Assembly (NCBI GenBank): GCA_009829735.1
Contig: CM020619.1
Coordinates: 24,701,554-24,765,553, forward strand
Length of the DNA stretch: 64,000 nucleotides
Origin: Pyropia yezoensis
Taxonomy: Eukaryota; Rhodophyta; Bangiophyceae; Bangiales; Bangiaceae
Direction of reading: 5' to 3'
Below are positions 40,697 through 52,654 of this stretch, one piece after another. Made by a program: the position numbers and the translations under genes. Below the pieces are notes generated by a model. That model had not been told where the DNA came from. It made no database searches and was given only the letters and a program-made list of their open reading frames with translations. Positions within the stretch are counted from its first letter, which is position 1. Every line of letters starts with the position of its first letter.

Positions 40697-41923
40697 CTAG
40701 GCGGACCCCCCTCCCCGCCCACCCCCAACAGCGGATACGCCAGCCCCCTCGCCCAACAACTTCCGCAACGTTGCCACCACCCGCGCCTGCCCGGCCGGCC
40801 GGAGAAACACCTCTGGGTGGCTCTCCACGTTCACCGTCACCCGCCGGACCGCCCGCTGGCCGTACAGGCGCGCCCAAAAGGCGACCGCGACGGCCGCCTC
40901 GGCCTCCTCCACCGTCGGCGACGGGCCGCCAGGCCCCACCATCACCACCGCCGTCGACGAGGCGGGGGCGGCCGACACGGCGCGCCGGCCGTGGCGGCCG
41001 ACGTAGGGCACCAGCGGGACGCCGCCAAAGACGGACACCACCCCCGCCCACGCCGGCGGGAGGCCGCGGGGCGCCAGCGCCGCCACCCCCAGCGCGGCAG
41101 TGCCGCCACGGACGTCGCCCAAGACCACCACGGGCGGCGGCCGCCGGTGGCAGCCGCCGCCGCCGCCGCCGCCACACACCACCGCCGCTTCCGCACACGC
41201 CACCGCCGTGATGCGGACGGCGGTGGCGGCGAGGCCCGCCACGTCCTCTGACTGGCCCGACGTGAGCGCCTTGGCCAGCGCCTCCTTCGTCGGCAGCATC
41301 TGCAGGTCGGCCGCCGACAGCACCGCGTCCGTCCCCGACGGGTCGTACCAGGCGTAGCCGGTGCCGGGGTAAAAGGTCTCATTGGGGAGGGGCTTGAGGA
41401 ACTCCTCGTACGCGGGCGCGACGGGCATGACCACCCGGACGGTGGACCACCAGCGGGGGTCCCCCTGCAGCAGCGCCGACAGCGCCAGCAGGTACAGGTG
41501 GGGTGCCCCCACCAGGCCGTGCATGAACACCACCGACGCGGTCACCGCCCGCTTGACCGTCGGCACCAGCACCACGCCCCCCACCGGCCAGCCGGGTGCG
41601 CACTGGATGACGTGGCCCGTCCGCGGGAGGGTGCCCCCGCACGCCAGGCGCACGCCGGGGGGGAAGCCCACCGCCTCCCCGCCGGGCACCGTGTAGTTGG
41701 CGTCGAGGAAGCGGCGCAGGGCGGGGGCGTCGAGGAGCGGGCCCCGCTCGGACGGCACCGCAGGGGCGGGCGGCCGCGGGCACGACCGGGGGTAGGCATA
41801 CCCGCCGCCGGGCGCCGCTGCCGTGGCGGTCACGACGGCGGCAAAGGCGGCAACGGCGGCGGCCGCCGCAAGGAGAGGCGCGCGCACGCCGCCGCGCCGC
41901 GCCCGTGGCTGGCCGACCGCCAT
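40697..41923 (-). CDS. secreted alpha/beta-hydrolase-like protein lacking the serine nucleophile
   Basis: 408 residues from the ATG at 41923. Residues 15-37 form an Ala/Val-rich signal peptide or anchor. The body resembles the acyl-protein thioesterase / phospholipase-carboxylesterase family: VVFMHGLVGAPHLY (132-144, oxyanion HG), VRVVMPVAP (162-170) and a WYDP (192-195) like the family's WFD. The nucleophile elbow, normally GFSQGG, reads GDVRGG (269-274), so the Ser is absent. The region expected to hold the acidic residue reads VGPGGPSPT. A candidate His is at 369 (ESHPEV). Two N-glycosylation sequons (NYT, NET) fit secretion. Gly/Ala/Val-rich insertions are present (251-257 all Gly). It is likely a pseudoenzyme or a divergent esterase, and the family call is moderate. 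Confidence 0.55.
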   Translation of the reverse strand: MAVGQPRARRGGVRAPLLAAAAAVAAFAAVVTATAAAPGGGYAYPRSCPRPPAPAVPSERGPLLDAPALRRFLDANYTVPGGEAVGFPPGVRLACGGTLPRTGHVIQCAPGWPVGGVVLVPTVKRAVTASVVFMHGLVGAPHLYLLALSALLQGDPRWWSTVRVVMPVAPAYEEFLKPLPNETFYPGTGYAWYDPSGTDAVLSAADLQMLPTKEALAKALTSGQSEDVAGLAATAVRITAVACAEAAVVCGGGGGGGCHRRPPPVVVLGDVRGGTAALGVAALAPRGLPPAWAGVVSVFGGVPLVPYVGRHGRRAVSAAPASSTAVVMVGPGGPSPTVEEAEAAVAVAFWARLYGQRAVRRVTVNVESHPEVFLRPAGQARVVATLRKLLGEGAGVSAVGGGRGGGSA

Positions 41924-43085
41924 GGCGCCGCTGTCACGTCGTGTTTTGCGTCGCGATGTAGTTGGACGTTGGAAAGGGGGGGGGGGGGGGGCGGTCGGGC
42001 GACCAGCCGCTTTGGGGCGGCCGCCGCTGCGCGTCGGGAGGACGGGCGGGAAGCGGGAAGAGGGGGGGGATCAAGGGAGCAAGGGGGGTGGGAGGGAGGC
42101 AGTGGGTGGGGGGGGGGGGGGGGAGTGGGCGAGTGCCGTGTCACCGCGCGCCGTCGCCGCTGCCACAGCCGCCGTGGGTATGTACCTACGTTGCCGTCTG
42201 GACGCCGTGCGTACAACCCCCCCCCCCTCCCCCAGTTTAAATGCTCGTCTGGGGGTCGACGCCGCCGCGGCCGGCTGCCGCTGCCACCAGACGGCGTGTA
42301 CCCGCGCGGGGCGGTGACCCCACGCGGGTCGCACCGCACGGGCGGCGGCGGCACACGACAACGGGCGGGGCCGAGAGACCCGACCCGCAGGGCAACGGTC
42401 GCCCCACCAGACGGCTGGGTACACTAGATACTGTACCCACACCGCCGGATCCGCCTCGGCCGCCCCCGCCTTGCCCACAAGCCTTGGCACGCTGCGCCCA
42501 TTGGCGTCCACGGTCCCGCCTTCCGCCACGCGTGGGTTTTGTCCAGCGCACAGGCTCCGAGCGGGGGCGAGGGGGAAAAGGCGCGTGGGGGGTGGGGCGC
42601 GGCAAACAGCGGTGGGGTCCCCGCCCCCGCCCCAGCCTCCGCAACGCTACTAGCCCTTCACCATAACAGACACAGAGGCAATCACAGACACAGAGGCAAT
42701 CATTTTGACGCACACATTGCACGGGAGACTTGAGGTCTCCGTCGCGCATCAATCTGTCTTTCGGTCTCGCGTTGGAGGGGTGGACCAATCAGGAGGCCAC
42801 CAGGTCGCGGGTCTCGCTTTGAGCCATGTGGTGGGATGTTAAACTCGTGCGTTGAACGGAGACCCCAAACGGCAGCGGGTCAGAAGCAAGGGTGAAAAAC
42901 ACTTTCCTATAGGGCAGTTGTTCAGTGGCAGTCTCGATGGCCCAAGCCCTTCCCTTCGTTGTACATGTACATGACATGTTTGGAAAACTCTGATGTTCCG
43001 TAGCGCGCTGCTGAATGCATGCGCATGATCAGTGCTTGCGTCCTACATGCAGTACAAGGGCAGAGTCTCTGCCATGCCATCCCCT
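41924..43085. other. intergenic
   Basis: No gene supported. It holds G runs near 41975-42120, a minus-strand ATTTAAA (about 42236-42242) far upstream of the hydrolase-like gene, and an 18-bp duplication at 42666-42701. Confidence 0.4.
42666..42701. repeat. 18-bp perfect tandem duplication
   Basis: Two exact copies of acagacacagaggcaatc. Confidence 0.85.
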
Positions 43086-44670
43086 GCGCAGTGCGGCTTA
43101 AAGCGGTGTCACGGAATCGTTGCTCGGGCCTGTTTTTCTTTGCTCAGACTTGCTCAGTCGCCTCGGCACAGTTGTAATAACGAGAAAGTCAATCTGTACA
43201 AACCAACAGAATTCTTGCTCAAACGCGCAAGAAAAGCTATTGTCCCCGCACGAGAGTGCAAATCTCCGACGGCTTGTCACCCAATGAAGTCATGAGGGGT
43301 CCTTGCACAAAACGACTACGTACCGCCATGGACGTCACACAAATCCAAAGACAAAAGATTAACTGAGAAAGTGCCAATCGTCTTCGGACGAGTTATGGAA
43401 TGATCGGCATAGTTAGGCTGCTTCCTGGGGCTCTCTCGGCTTTGGTGAGTCCCGAGAAAATAGTTTGCTGGAGGAACACGACCCATGTGACCAATTTGTG
43501 CTTCACACTGTGCACTCGAAGTACAACCATGCCGACGCGTCGCCCCAAGGGCAAAAAGACACCCCCCTGTCCTAAGCACCGACCATCCACAGGTCCCTTT
43601 GCACAGCCCCCCCCCTTTCCCACCGCACTCCACCCGTCTCCCGAACTAGCGACCCGCCCACAAGAGTAGTCGGCTGCACCCCCCCCCGAGTTCGATTCAC
43701 TTGCGCCCACTATCCATAACTTGAGTTGTACGAGGTGTGAGAAAGGGTGGTCTATTCTTGTCCGCCTATCCGTTCGTGATCTGTGCACTAGTCCCGACGG
43801 CCCAGCTCTCCTGCCGATTTTCATGTCGCCCCGTGGCACATGTGCTTCCTGGTGTCGCGGCAGTCGTGGTACTGTCGCCATGGTCCACGCCGGGCGGGCT
43901 TGGCGTCATTGGCTTGCCCTCCAGTTCCTAGGAGGCCGCCCCGTTCCTGGCGGGGACGGTGGCACTACCTGTAGGGAGAAGCAGAATGGTTGAGCAGCCA
44001 TCGCTGAGGCCCAGACAGACGTGCAGCTGAACCTTGGTCACTCACAGACCAAGCGGAAGCCACAGCCATTAGGCAGGTCAAGTAGGCGGCTGCAGCTAGC
44101 TGCAGGTGGCAGGTGCTGACGCGCAAGTACACATCTCATTCAAAGTAAGACTCTGGAAATGGAAAAAGATTTGTATACGCTAGGTCACAGTTGGAGACAA
44201 TGAGTCTACGCAATCAGATTCCGCATGACCGGCCGCGGCCGCTGCAGACATGAGAACGCGGCATTCTTCATCGCCAGCGAGTCAGCAATCACTGCTAAGC
44301 CTTCAACAAGCACTACCTTAATAATGAGATATTGTCAAAACAGTTACGCGAAGCTGCATGGTTTTGCACTTTATTCTGCGCGTTTGTGCAAGCTCCCTTT
44401 TTGTCTACTTGCTTAAATTTGCCGAGCGGTATAGTTGCACGACGGCCATGTGCTCAAAGCACATCACCAGAGAGGTCTGATGATGACGCTTCACGTCGTG
44501 TATCGTGAGCACGTGGCCTCCGTGCGGAACCTGTCCGAACAAGTCATACAAAAAAAAAAGCTGATTTGTAGGCCTCCAGCATACCATACGGAGGGGTTGC
44601 AAGAACTGGTCAACAGATCTGAGCAAGAAATCGGGCCGTTTCCGTGACACCGCTTTAAGCCGCACTGCGC
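43086..44670. mobile_element. TIR element, GCGCAGT family, non-autonomous
   Basis: Left end gcgcagtgcggcttaaagcg through gtgtcacgga matches the complement of the right end (to 44670) over about 30 bases. The first flanking bases also mirror each other (cccctgc and its complement, with an extra gcgct on the right). The 1.6-kb interior is less GC-rich than the flanks and has no transposase frame. It shares its terminus with 5045-5989 and 14107-14259. Confidence 0.65.
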
Positions 44671-45243
44671 TGCGCAGGGGCTGGGCGGCTCGCGTACGCG
44701 GCAACGTTGTCGTCTCGACAGGCGGCTATGCTGCGCGTGGGGCCCCAGGGGGGAGGGGCGCTCTGGGGCCGCCGAAGGGGGGTGGGGGGGGGCTGCGTCC
44801 ACGCGCGGCGGGGGGGGCGACGAGGCCGCCACGCCACCGCCGCCGCCAGCGTGGATCAGACGGCAACGACGCATGTGTTGGCCGCGCACGCCGCTGTTCG
44901 TCGGCAGGGCGCGCTGTGGCTGGGAGGGCTCTTTGTATCTGGATTCCAGGTTCGCGCGGGCCCCGCGGGGTAGGGCCCCGCACGGCCTGCCTCGCCAGTT
45001 TCTTCGTTTCTGCATTTCTACCAATGGGGCCAATCCACCAATTCCGTCCGACTTTCGTGGGACACTGTTCGTTCGCTGTTCTGTACTGTACTACAAGCTC
45101 CCTCCCAGGTACAGGTACTGTACGGACCAACTCGTCAGCAGCTGGCATAGTCAGCGCGGGCAGCGCCCCCCCGGCCAGGCGCGACGCGGCCAAGTCCACG
45201 CGCCGACCCCCCCCCCCCTCCTCCGGCCCCCTCTACTCCGCAC
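44671..45243. other. intergenic, downstream of CAP-D2
   Basis: GC-rich up to about 44990, then more balanced. No gene recognised. Confidence 0.4.
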
Positions 45244-47064
45244 TCACCCCTCCACGTCGACCGCGGCGTCGGCGTCTGTCCCCCCCCCCCCCCCCCCCGC
45301 CTCCTCCGCCTCCCCGTCTGATGTAGGGGACGACGCCGACGGCGGCGGCGGCTCCGCCTCCCCCCGCGCCACCGCCACGCCCGCCGCGAGGCGGCGGGCC
45401 AGCGCCGCGGCGGCGGCGCGCGCGTCGGGGCGGCCGCCGCGGCCGGCGCGGGCGACCGCCGCCCCCACCGACGCGGCCACGTCGGGGTCCCCCAGGTGGG
45501 GCGCCACCGCCACCGCCCACCGGTCGTCGAGGCGGCCGAGCGCCCGCTCGGGCAGCGCCACCACCGACAGGCAGTAGGCCACGTCGCGGGCAGCGCGGGC
45601 GGCGGCGGCGGCGGCGGCGGTGGCCGCGGTGGCGGCGGCGGTCTTGGTAGTGGCGGCGGTGGTGGTGGTGGTGGCGGTGGCGTTGTCTGGCGCATCGGAC
45701 GCGGCGGCGGGCTTTGCCCCCGCCGGCTCGTCGGCAGAGGCGTCGGCGTCGGCGTCGGCGTCACTGCTGCTGCCGGCAGACGGCTGCGACAGGGGGTCCC
45801 CGTCGTCGGCAGGCGGTTGCGACAGCGGGTCCCCGTCGTCATCGTCGCCGCCGTTGTCATGGTCGTCGTCGGCGGGTGGCTGCGACAGCGGGTCCCCGCC
45901 GTCGTCCACTCCGCCGCCCTTGGTGGCGGCGGCCGCCGCGGCGGCGGCAGCCGCAGCAGCAGCGTCGGCAGCGGCAACAGCAGAGGTGGGGGCGGGGCCG
46001 TCGCCCCCCGGCCCCCCCGTCGCCGTCGCCGCCGCCGCCTCCTCCTCGTCTGGCCGCCGGATCGCTGCGAGGCGGCCGAGCAGCTTGCCCACCACCGCCT
46101 CGGCGTGGCGGTCCGACGCGACGAGGCCCAACAAGAACGCCATGACGAGCCGGAAGCGGCGCTCGTCGAGCGCCACCCCCCCACCCCCTCTGGCGGCTGC
46201 GCCACCCCCCCCCCCCCCAACCGACAGCGCGGACAGCGCCTCGGGGAGGAGGTTGTACACCGCCCCCGGTGCCTTGGCCTCGAGCCGCCGGAAGAGCGCC
46301 CGCGCGGCCGCCGCCACCCGCGGGTCCCCGTCGGCGGTCGCCGCGGCGAGGCCGCCCACCACCCCGCGGGCCTTAAGCATGTCCCCCAGCACCAGCCGGC
46401 CCAGACACAGCACCCCCGCCAGCCGCACCCGCGCATCCGCGTCGGCGGGCGCCGCCGCCAGCACCGCCGCCGCCGTGCCGCCGCCGCCACCACCACCACC
46501 ACCGCCGCCGCTGCCGCCGCCCCCGCCGCCGCCACTGGTACAACTGCCGCTGCCACCCCCCCCACCCCCACCACCACCACCACCCGCGGCGGGGTAGCGG
46601 GCGGCCAGGTCCCCCACCGCCGCAATGGCCGCCACCCGCACCGCCGCGCGGGCCGCCGCAGCGGCCGCCGCGGGGGCACCCCCCCCGCCCCCGCCCCCAC
46701 CGCCACCGGCCGGCCGGCGGCAGCGGCAGCGGCGAGCACAGACGCCGCAGCGGGTCGCGGCGGCCGCGGCGGCGGGGGTGGCGGGAGCAGCCCCCCCCCC
46801 CCACGTCTCGGCCCGCCCCCCTCCGCCGCCGCCACCGCCAACGCCGGCAGCAGCTCCCCGGCAAGGCCCGCCGACAGCGCCGCGACACGCCCCGCCGCCG
46901 CCGCGGCGGGCGCCGCCACCCCCACCGGCGCGGCCGCCCCCGCCGCCAGGACCCGCCGCAGGAGGGGCACGTACGCGCCCGCCGCGCCGGCGGGGGCGGC
47001 CAGCTCGGCGACCGCCGCCGCCAGCGCCGCGTCCGCCTCGCCGTCGGCAAGGCGCGGCACCCCC

Positions 47065-47106
<42 letters not shown>

Positions 47107-50100
47107 ACCGCGTCGAGGCCATCGTCCGAGTCACTGGTGGGGGGGGGCGGCGGCAGCGGCGGCCGCCGTCGACGGCCCGCACGGCCGGCCCCCGTTGCGG
47201 GGGTGGCCGCCGCGGGGGTGCCGCCGCCCCGGCCGCGGCGGCGGCGGCCGGGGGTGGCGGCGGCGGCGGCGGCGGCCACCGCCGCGGTGGTGCCGCCGCC
47301 GCTGCCGCCACCGCCGCTGTCGTCGGTGGTGGCGGTGGCAGCGGCGTCGGCAGCGTCGGCGGCGGCGGCGGCTGCCGTCGCGCGGCCGCGGTCGGCGGCG
47401 GCGAGCGCCGCGACGCGCTGCTCGGCGGCGCGCAGCTGGCAGACGGCCACGTGGCCAATGAGGTGGAGCAGCCACCCGAGGCGCGCCGCGTCCACCGCCA
47501 CCGCCCCGGCCGACGCCGATGCCGCCCCCGCCGTCGCCGTCGTCGCCCCGCCGCCGCCGTCGCCGCTGTCTGCGTCGGCACCCGCCGCGGTGGCCACGTC
47601 GTACGTGGACGCGGGGGTGGCGGGTGGCGGGCAGGGGGGGGGGGCGCTGTCGCCCACCTCTGCGTCGGCGGCGGCGGCGGCGGCTTCAGCTCCGTCTGTG
47701 GCGCCACCGTCCGCGGTGGCGGCCGCGTCGGCAGCCGCGGCCGCCGACGCGTCGGCGGCGGTGGCCACGGTGTCGCCGCCCCCATCACCGTCGCCGTCGC
47801 CGTCGACACTGCCCGCGGCGGCGGCAGCGTCCGCGTCCGCGTCTCCGTTGGCGGCAGCGGCAGCGGCCGCGGCCGCGGCAGCATCTGCAGCAGACGCAGA
47901 CGCATCGGCCGGTACCGGCGACGGCGGCGGCGCCATGGCGCCGGCAGCCCCGCGCGGCAGCACCGCCGCGGCGACGGCGGCGAGCGCCCGGCGGATGCGC
48001 GCCTCGGGGGCCTCGTCCAGCGCGTAGATGGCCGTCACCGCCGCCTCGGCGGCAGGGAGGTAGGCCGCATCCGGCGGGGGCACCCCGCCGCCCGTCCCCG
48101 CCCAGAGGTCGACCGCGGCGGCGGCGGCGGCGGCGGGCGCCGCAGGCGTGGCGGCGCCAGCATCCCCACCACCGCCGCCCCCACCGTCACCGTCCCCCCC
48201 ACCGTCGCCCCCACCGCCGCCGTCGCCCTCACCGCCGGCTGGGTGCGGGTGCCCCCCCGTGGGACCCACGCCGGCGGCGGCGGCGGCAACAGCAGCGACG
48301 GCGCCTGCCCCCCCCCCCCCGCCCCGCGGGACGGCGGCGAGCAGCGCCTCGGCGGCGGCGGCCAGGCCCGCGCGGGCGGGGGCTGCCAACGCGGGTGCCG
48401 CCGCCGCCGCCACCACCAGCGCCCACTGCCGCACCGCCCACGACGCCGCGCTGCCGCCCGACACCGCCGCCGTCCCGCTGCCGCCACCACCGCCGGGCGG
48501 CGGGGCAGCGGCGGCGGCGAGGCGGACCAGCCGCCCGCCGCCCCCCCCGGCAACCGCCGCCGCCGGGTCCGCGGCGGCAATGGCGGCCAAGACGGCCAGC
48601 GCGGCGGGCCGCGCGGCGGCCGCCGTGCCCGGCACCCGCCCCGCGGCGGCGTCCCACAGCACCCCCACCGCGGCGGCGTCGAGGAGCCCCGCCCCGGGCC
48701 CTCCACCGCCGCCGCCACCCCCGCAGCCGCCGCCGCCGCCGCCGCCGCCCGGCGGCGGCGGCGGCGGTGGTGGTAGCAGCGCCGCGACGAGCGCGCGGAG
48801 CGCCGCCAGCTGCGCGCCATTCGCGCCCGCCGCCAGGCGCACCAGGCCGAGGGCGGTGCGGAGGGCGGCGGCCTTGGCATCCCCCCGCTCCGTCACGGCA
48901 GCATCGCCCCCATGGACATGGGCAGTGCCGCCGCCGCCGCCGCCGCCGGCGCGGGCCCCCCCCCCGAGGAGCCGCGCAAACGCCGCGACGCCCGCCGCGA
49001 CCACCGGCGGCGACGGGGACGCGAGGAGGGGCAGCAGCGCCGCCGGCGCGGCGGCGGGGGGCGCCACTCCAAACTGGGTGGCGGTGATGAGCAGCGCCGC
49101 GCCCGCGGCCACGTCGGTGGTGGCGGGGGTGACGAGCAGGGCGGCCGCCCGGGGGAGCGCCACCGCCAGCGCCTCGGCAAACGGCAGGGCGCCGGCGTAG
49201 TAGGCGGCCAGCCGCTGGAGGGCGGGCAGGGGAAGGGCCTTGTCCCCGTCGGCCGTGCCGCCGTCGCTGCCGCCGTCGTCGCCGTCATTGTCGTCGTTGT
49301 CGTCGCCTGGGGACGTGCCGTTGCCGGCGGTGGTGGGGGCGCCACCGTCCCCGTCGACGCTGGCAGCCGCGTCGGTGGGGGTGCCACCCGCACCGCCGGG
49401 GGTGGTGGTGCCCTCTGCCTCCTCGTCCGCGCCCCCCCCTCCCCCCCCCTTTGCCAAAGCAGGGTCGTCTGCCCCTCCAGCCCCACCCCCAGCGGCCCCG
49501 GCGGCGGCCGCCGCTGCCGCCGCCGCCGCTGCCGCGGCGTCCTGCTCGGCCCTCCTCAGCCGCCGCAGCACCCCCCCCGCGGCCCGGCGTAACCCCCCCA
49601 CGCCCAGCGCCGGCCCGTACGGGTTGTGGGCGACGACCGCCTCGAGCGCCGCCGCCGCCGCCCGCCGCACCGCCGCCGCCCGGTCGGCGAGCCGCCCGCC
49701 CAGCACCCCCACCACCCGTGGCAGGGCGGAGCGGGGGAGCGCCACCGCCGCGGCGGCGGCGCCCAGCGCGGCCGCCGCGGCGGCGCGGGTGTAGGCCGCC
49801 GCGTCCCGGGCGGCGCGGGTGAGGAGGATGTCCAGCAGCGCGTCGCGGGACTTGGCAGCGCCGGCGGGGGTCATGGCGCCGGGGCACCCCGCCACGGTGG
49901 GCAGGGCGCCCCCCCCGCCGCCGCCGCCACCGCCACCGCCGCCACCGCCACCACCCACAGCGGCGGCGGCGGGAGCAGGGTCGCCGGCCGGTGGCGCCGC
50001 CGCCGTCGCCGCCGCCGACGCGGCGGCCTTGAGCGGCACCAGCAGCCGCCCCGCCGCGCGGAGCACCCCCGACCGCACCGCGTACGCCTCGCCGTGGAGG

Positions 50101-51745
50101 TGGGCGGCCAGCGCGGGGAGCTGCCGCAGGAGCAGCGCCGGCGCCACCGCCGCCAGCCGGTCGAGCGCGGCGCCAAGCGCCTTGGCGCCCACCGCGTCGC
50201 GGGCGACCGACCCGGGGGGGGTGCCCACCACCTCCCGCACCACCGCGGCGGGGAGGGTGGCCGCCGCCGCGGCGGCCGCCGCCACCGCCACCGCGCCCGG
50301 CGTCGTGCCCCGCCGTCGAGGGGGGGCGGGGGCGGGGGGGGGGGCACGGCCGCCACGTCGGCGGGGGGGGCGGTCCCCCGTCCGTGGGGCGTCCGACCCG
50401 CCGGTGCCGCCCGAGCCGCGATCCTCCCCACTGTCGCTCGCAGCATCCCCGCCACTGCCGTTCCCGTCACCGCCGCCGCCGTCGTCCCCGTCACCGCCCC
50501 CGTCGCCGTCGCTGTGGCCTTCCCCACCCGTGCCACCACCGCCGCCGTCACTGTCACTGTCACTGGGATCACTACGCCCAACCCCCCCCAGGCCGCCATC
50601 GTCCTCCCCCCCCCCCCCTCCCCCATACGCCGCCACCGCCCCCCCACCGCCGCCACCACCACTGCCGCCGCGCCCTCCCCCTTCAACGCCGCCGCGGCCA
50701 CAGCCGCCGCCACCCCCCCACCCCCCCCACCCCCCCACCCCCCCCCCCCCCCCCCTACTCCCTCCCCCACCCCCCCGCTCCCCCGCCGCCACCAGCCCCA
50801 CCGCCGCCGCCAGCAGCCGCCCCACCACCGCCCCCGCCGCCGCCGCGTCGCGCGCCACCCCCGGCGCGTCGACCGCCGACACGGCGGCGGCGGCGAGGCA
50901 GCCACCGGCAGCCGCCGCCGGGCCGGCGCCCCCCCCCCCCCCCCCCCCCCCCACCGCCGCCACCGCCGCGGGGGCGGCGGCCAGGTCGGCCAGGGCGGTG
51001 AGGAGCGCCCGCCGGCCGACGGAGGCGTACCGGGGGGGGGAGGACCCGGACGCAGTAGAAGCACCGCCGCCGCCACGGCGGGGAAGGGGCGTGGGGGGTG
51101 CCTCCCCGTAGCCGTCGCCCCCCCCCCCCCCACCACCACCGCCGCCGCCACCGCCGCCACCGCCACCGCCACCGCCGCCGCTGCCGCTGCCGCTGCCGCC
51201 GCCGCTGCCGGCAGCGGCGGCGGCAGCGGCGGTGGCGGCCGCCTCGGCGCGGGTGACGGTAGCGGCGCCGAGAAAGGCGGCGGCCGCCACCGCGTCGGCG
51301 GTCGGAGCGGCGGCGGCGGCGGTGGCGGCCACCCCCGCCGTCACCGCCGCCACCACCGCATCGGTGACGGCAGCAGCCGCCGCGGTCGCGGCGGCGGTGG
51401 GACGGCGGCCGCCACCACCACCCCCACCCCCCCCACCCCCACCTCCACCCCCACCAGCGCCACTGCCGGGGGGGGCGGCGGCGGCGGCGGCGGTGGGCGA
51501 CACGGGGAGGCCCGCAACGGCCGCGTAGGCAGCGGCGTAGGCGTCACCGCCGGCGGGCCAGTCGGGGGTGGCGGCGGCGGCGGCGGCGGCGACAGCAGCG
51601 GCGGTGGGGGGGGCGGCCGGGGGGGGGTCCACCGCGTAGGGGGCGGGCGACGTGGCCGCGTCGGCAAAGGTGGGGGGGATGCGGAAGGGGGGGGGGGGGG
51701 GAGGCCGTCCTCCGCGGGGGGGATCCCCCGCGAGAAGGGGTCCAT
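45244..51745 (-). CDS. CAP-D2: condensin complex subunit 1 (CAP-D2), frame broken twice at homopolymers
   Basis: A HEAT-repeat subunit of condensin I, which compacts mitotic chromosomes. Family landmarks in order: PPFRIPPTFADAATSPAPYAV near the start; RDAVGAKALGAALDRL and YAVRSGVLRAAGRLLVPL; RDALLDILLTRAARDAAAYT with RAAAVRRAAAAALEA and AHNPYGP (about 49860-49610), matching the CAP-D2 stretch on rod-shaped HEATs; GWLLHLIGHVAVCQL; AIAAVGDLAARYP; VRLAGVLCLGRLVLGDMLKA (about 46370-46430); and AVYNLLPEALSALS with ARDVAYCLSVVALPER. The start is the ATG at 51745 (MDPFSRGIPPAEDGL). One extra C in the 15-C run at 51687-51701 and one extra G in the run at 46679-46686 join the frames. At over 2,100 residues it is far longer than usual (about 1,300) owing to poly-Ala, poly-Gly and Asp/Gly linkers between helices. 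Confidence 0.75.
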
Positions 51746-52654
51746 GGGGGCGGCCACGGGGGCGGGAGCGGGGGTGGCCGGCGGTGGGGGAGGGGAGGAG
51801 GGGAAGGGGAAGGGGAGGCAAGAGGGGAGGGGAGGGGGGAGTCTGTGAGAAGGTAGGGGGAAGAGCGTGCCCGCGATGGGATGAGGAGGGCGGGCCCGAG
51901 GGTGCCACCGGGAGGGGGGGCGGGAGGGCGGGAGGGTGGGAGCAACTATGGAGGCAACAGAGGTGGGCAGGAGGAAGCAGTGCGGCAGGGGCGAGGCGAG
52001 GATGGACGGTAAACGTGGACGCACCGCGCGGGGGGGACGGGCGTCGCCGCCGCTGGCGTGGCCGCGGGAGGAGACGGAGGGGGAGCCGGTCGGGCAGGCC
52101 GGGAAGGGGGGGGGGGGGGCGTCGTTGCTGCGGGGGGGCGGAACGGGCTGCAGCCGAGCCGCGAGCCGCCCAAGGCAGTGGCGCCCGGTTTAAAGTTTGA
52201 AAAACGGGCGGCGAGCGGCCGCGGGGCAAGACCCGTTGAGCCCCCCTCGGACCATGTCCAGGGCAGTGGACTTTTTGAAGCTACAGAACAGATCTCCCTG
52301 CAGATACTGGGTTTAAGTATCCGCATCGAGGCTGGAGAAATCCAAGGCAGAGGCACCGGCAGCAAGAAGCAGATTTCGTTCTGGACGGGGGGGTCAGCCC
52401 CGCATGCCGCAGCATGCGTAGGAGTGAACAGGTAAGAGCAACACTTGGGACAGCGCGCTTTCGGAGTTTCAGCGACGCGTCGGCCGTGCGCCTCGGGTGC
52501 TTTATGACAAAACCGTCGCCGTGGTCAAGTGCAGTGGCTGTTGGCCGTGCGCATATGAGGCCTGACTGGGGGTGCGCACCGGTTATGGCATGCGCCCTCT
52601 CCCATACATCAGGCGGCTGAGCCGTCTGGTCGTCGGCGTCGCCGTCAAATCGCT
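51746..52654. other. upstream region of CAP-D2
   Basis: G-rich near the gene, then mixed. A minus-strand ACTTTAAA (about 52192-52199) might act as a TATA-like element but lies 450 bases from the start. No gene is supported. Confidence 0.4.

Noticed and set aside
43684..43700. gagttcgattcac, B-box-like sequence
   Set aside because: No acceptor, D or anticodon stem can be built around it.
45135..46660. C-terminal continuation of the longest CAP-D2 frame
   Set aside because: After the G run at 46679-46686 this frame becomes Arg/Pro/Trp-rich. The CAP-D2 C-terminus continues in the neighbouring frame.
51746..52229. N-terminal extension of the CAP-D2 frame
   Set aside because: Pro/Leu/Ser low-complexity upstream of the ATG at 51745 and in a different frame from it. 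No ATG supports it.
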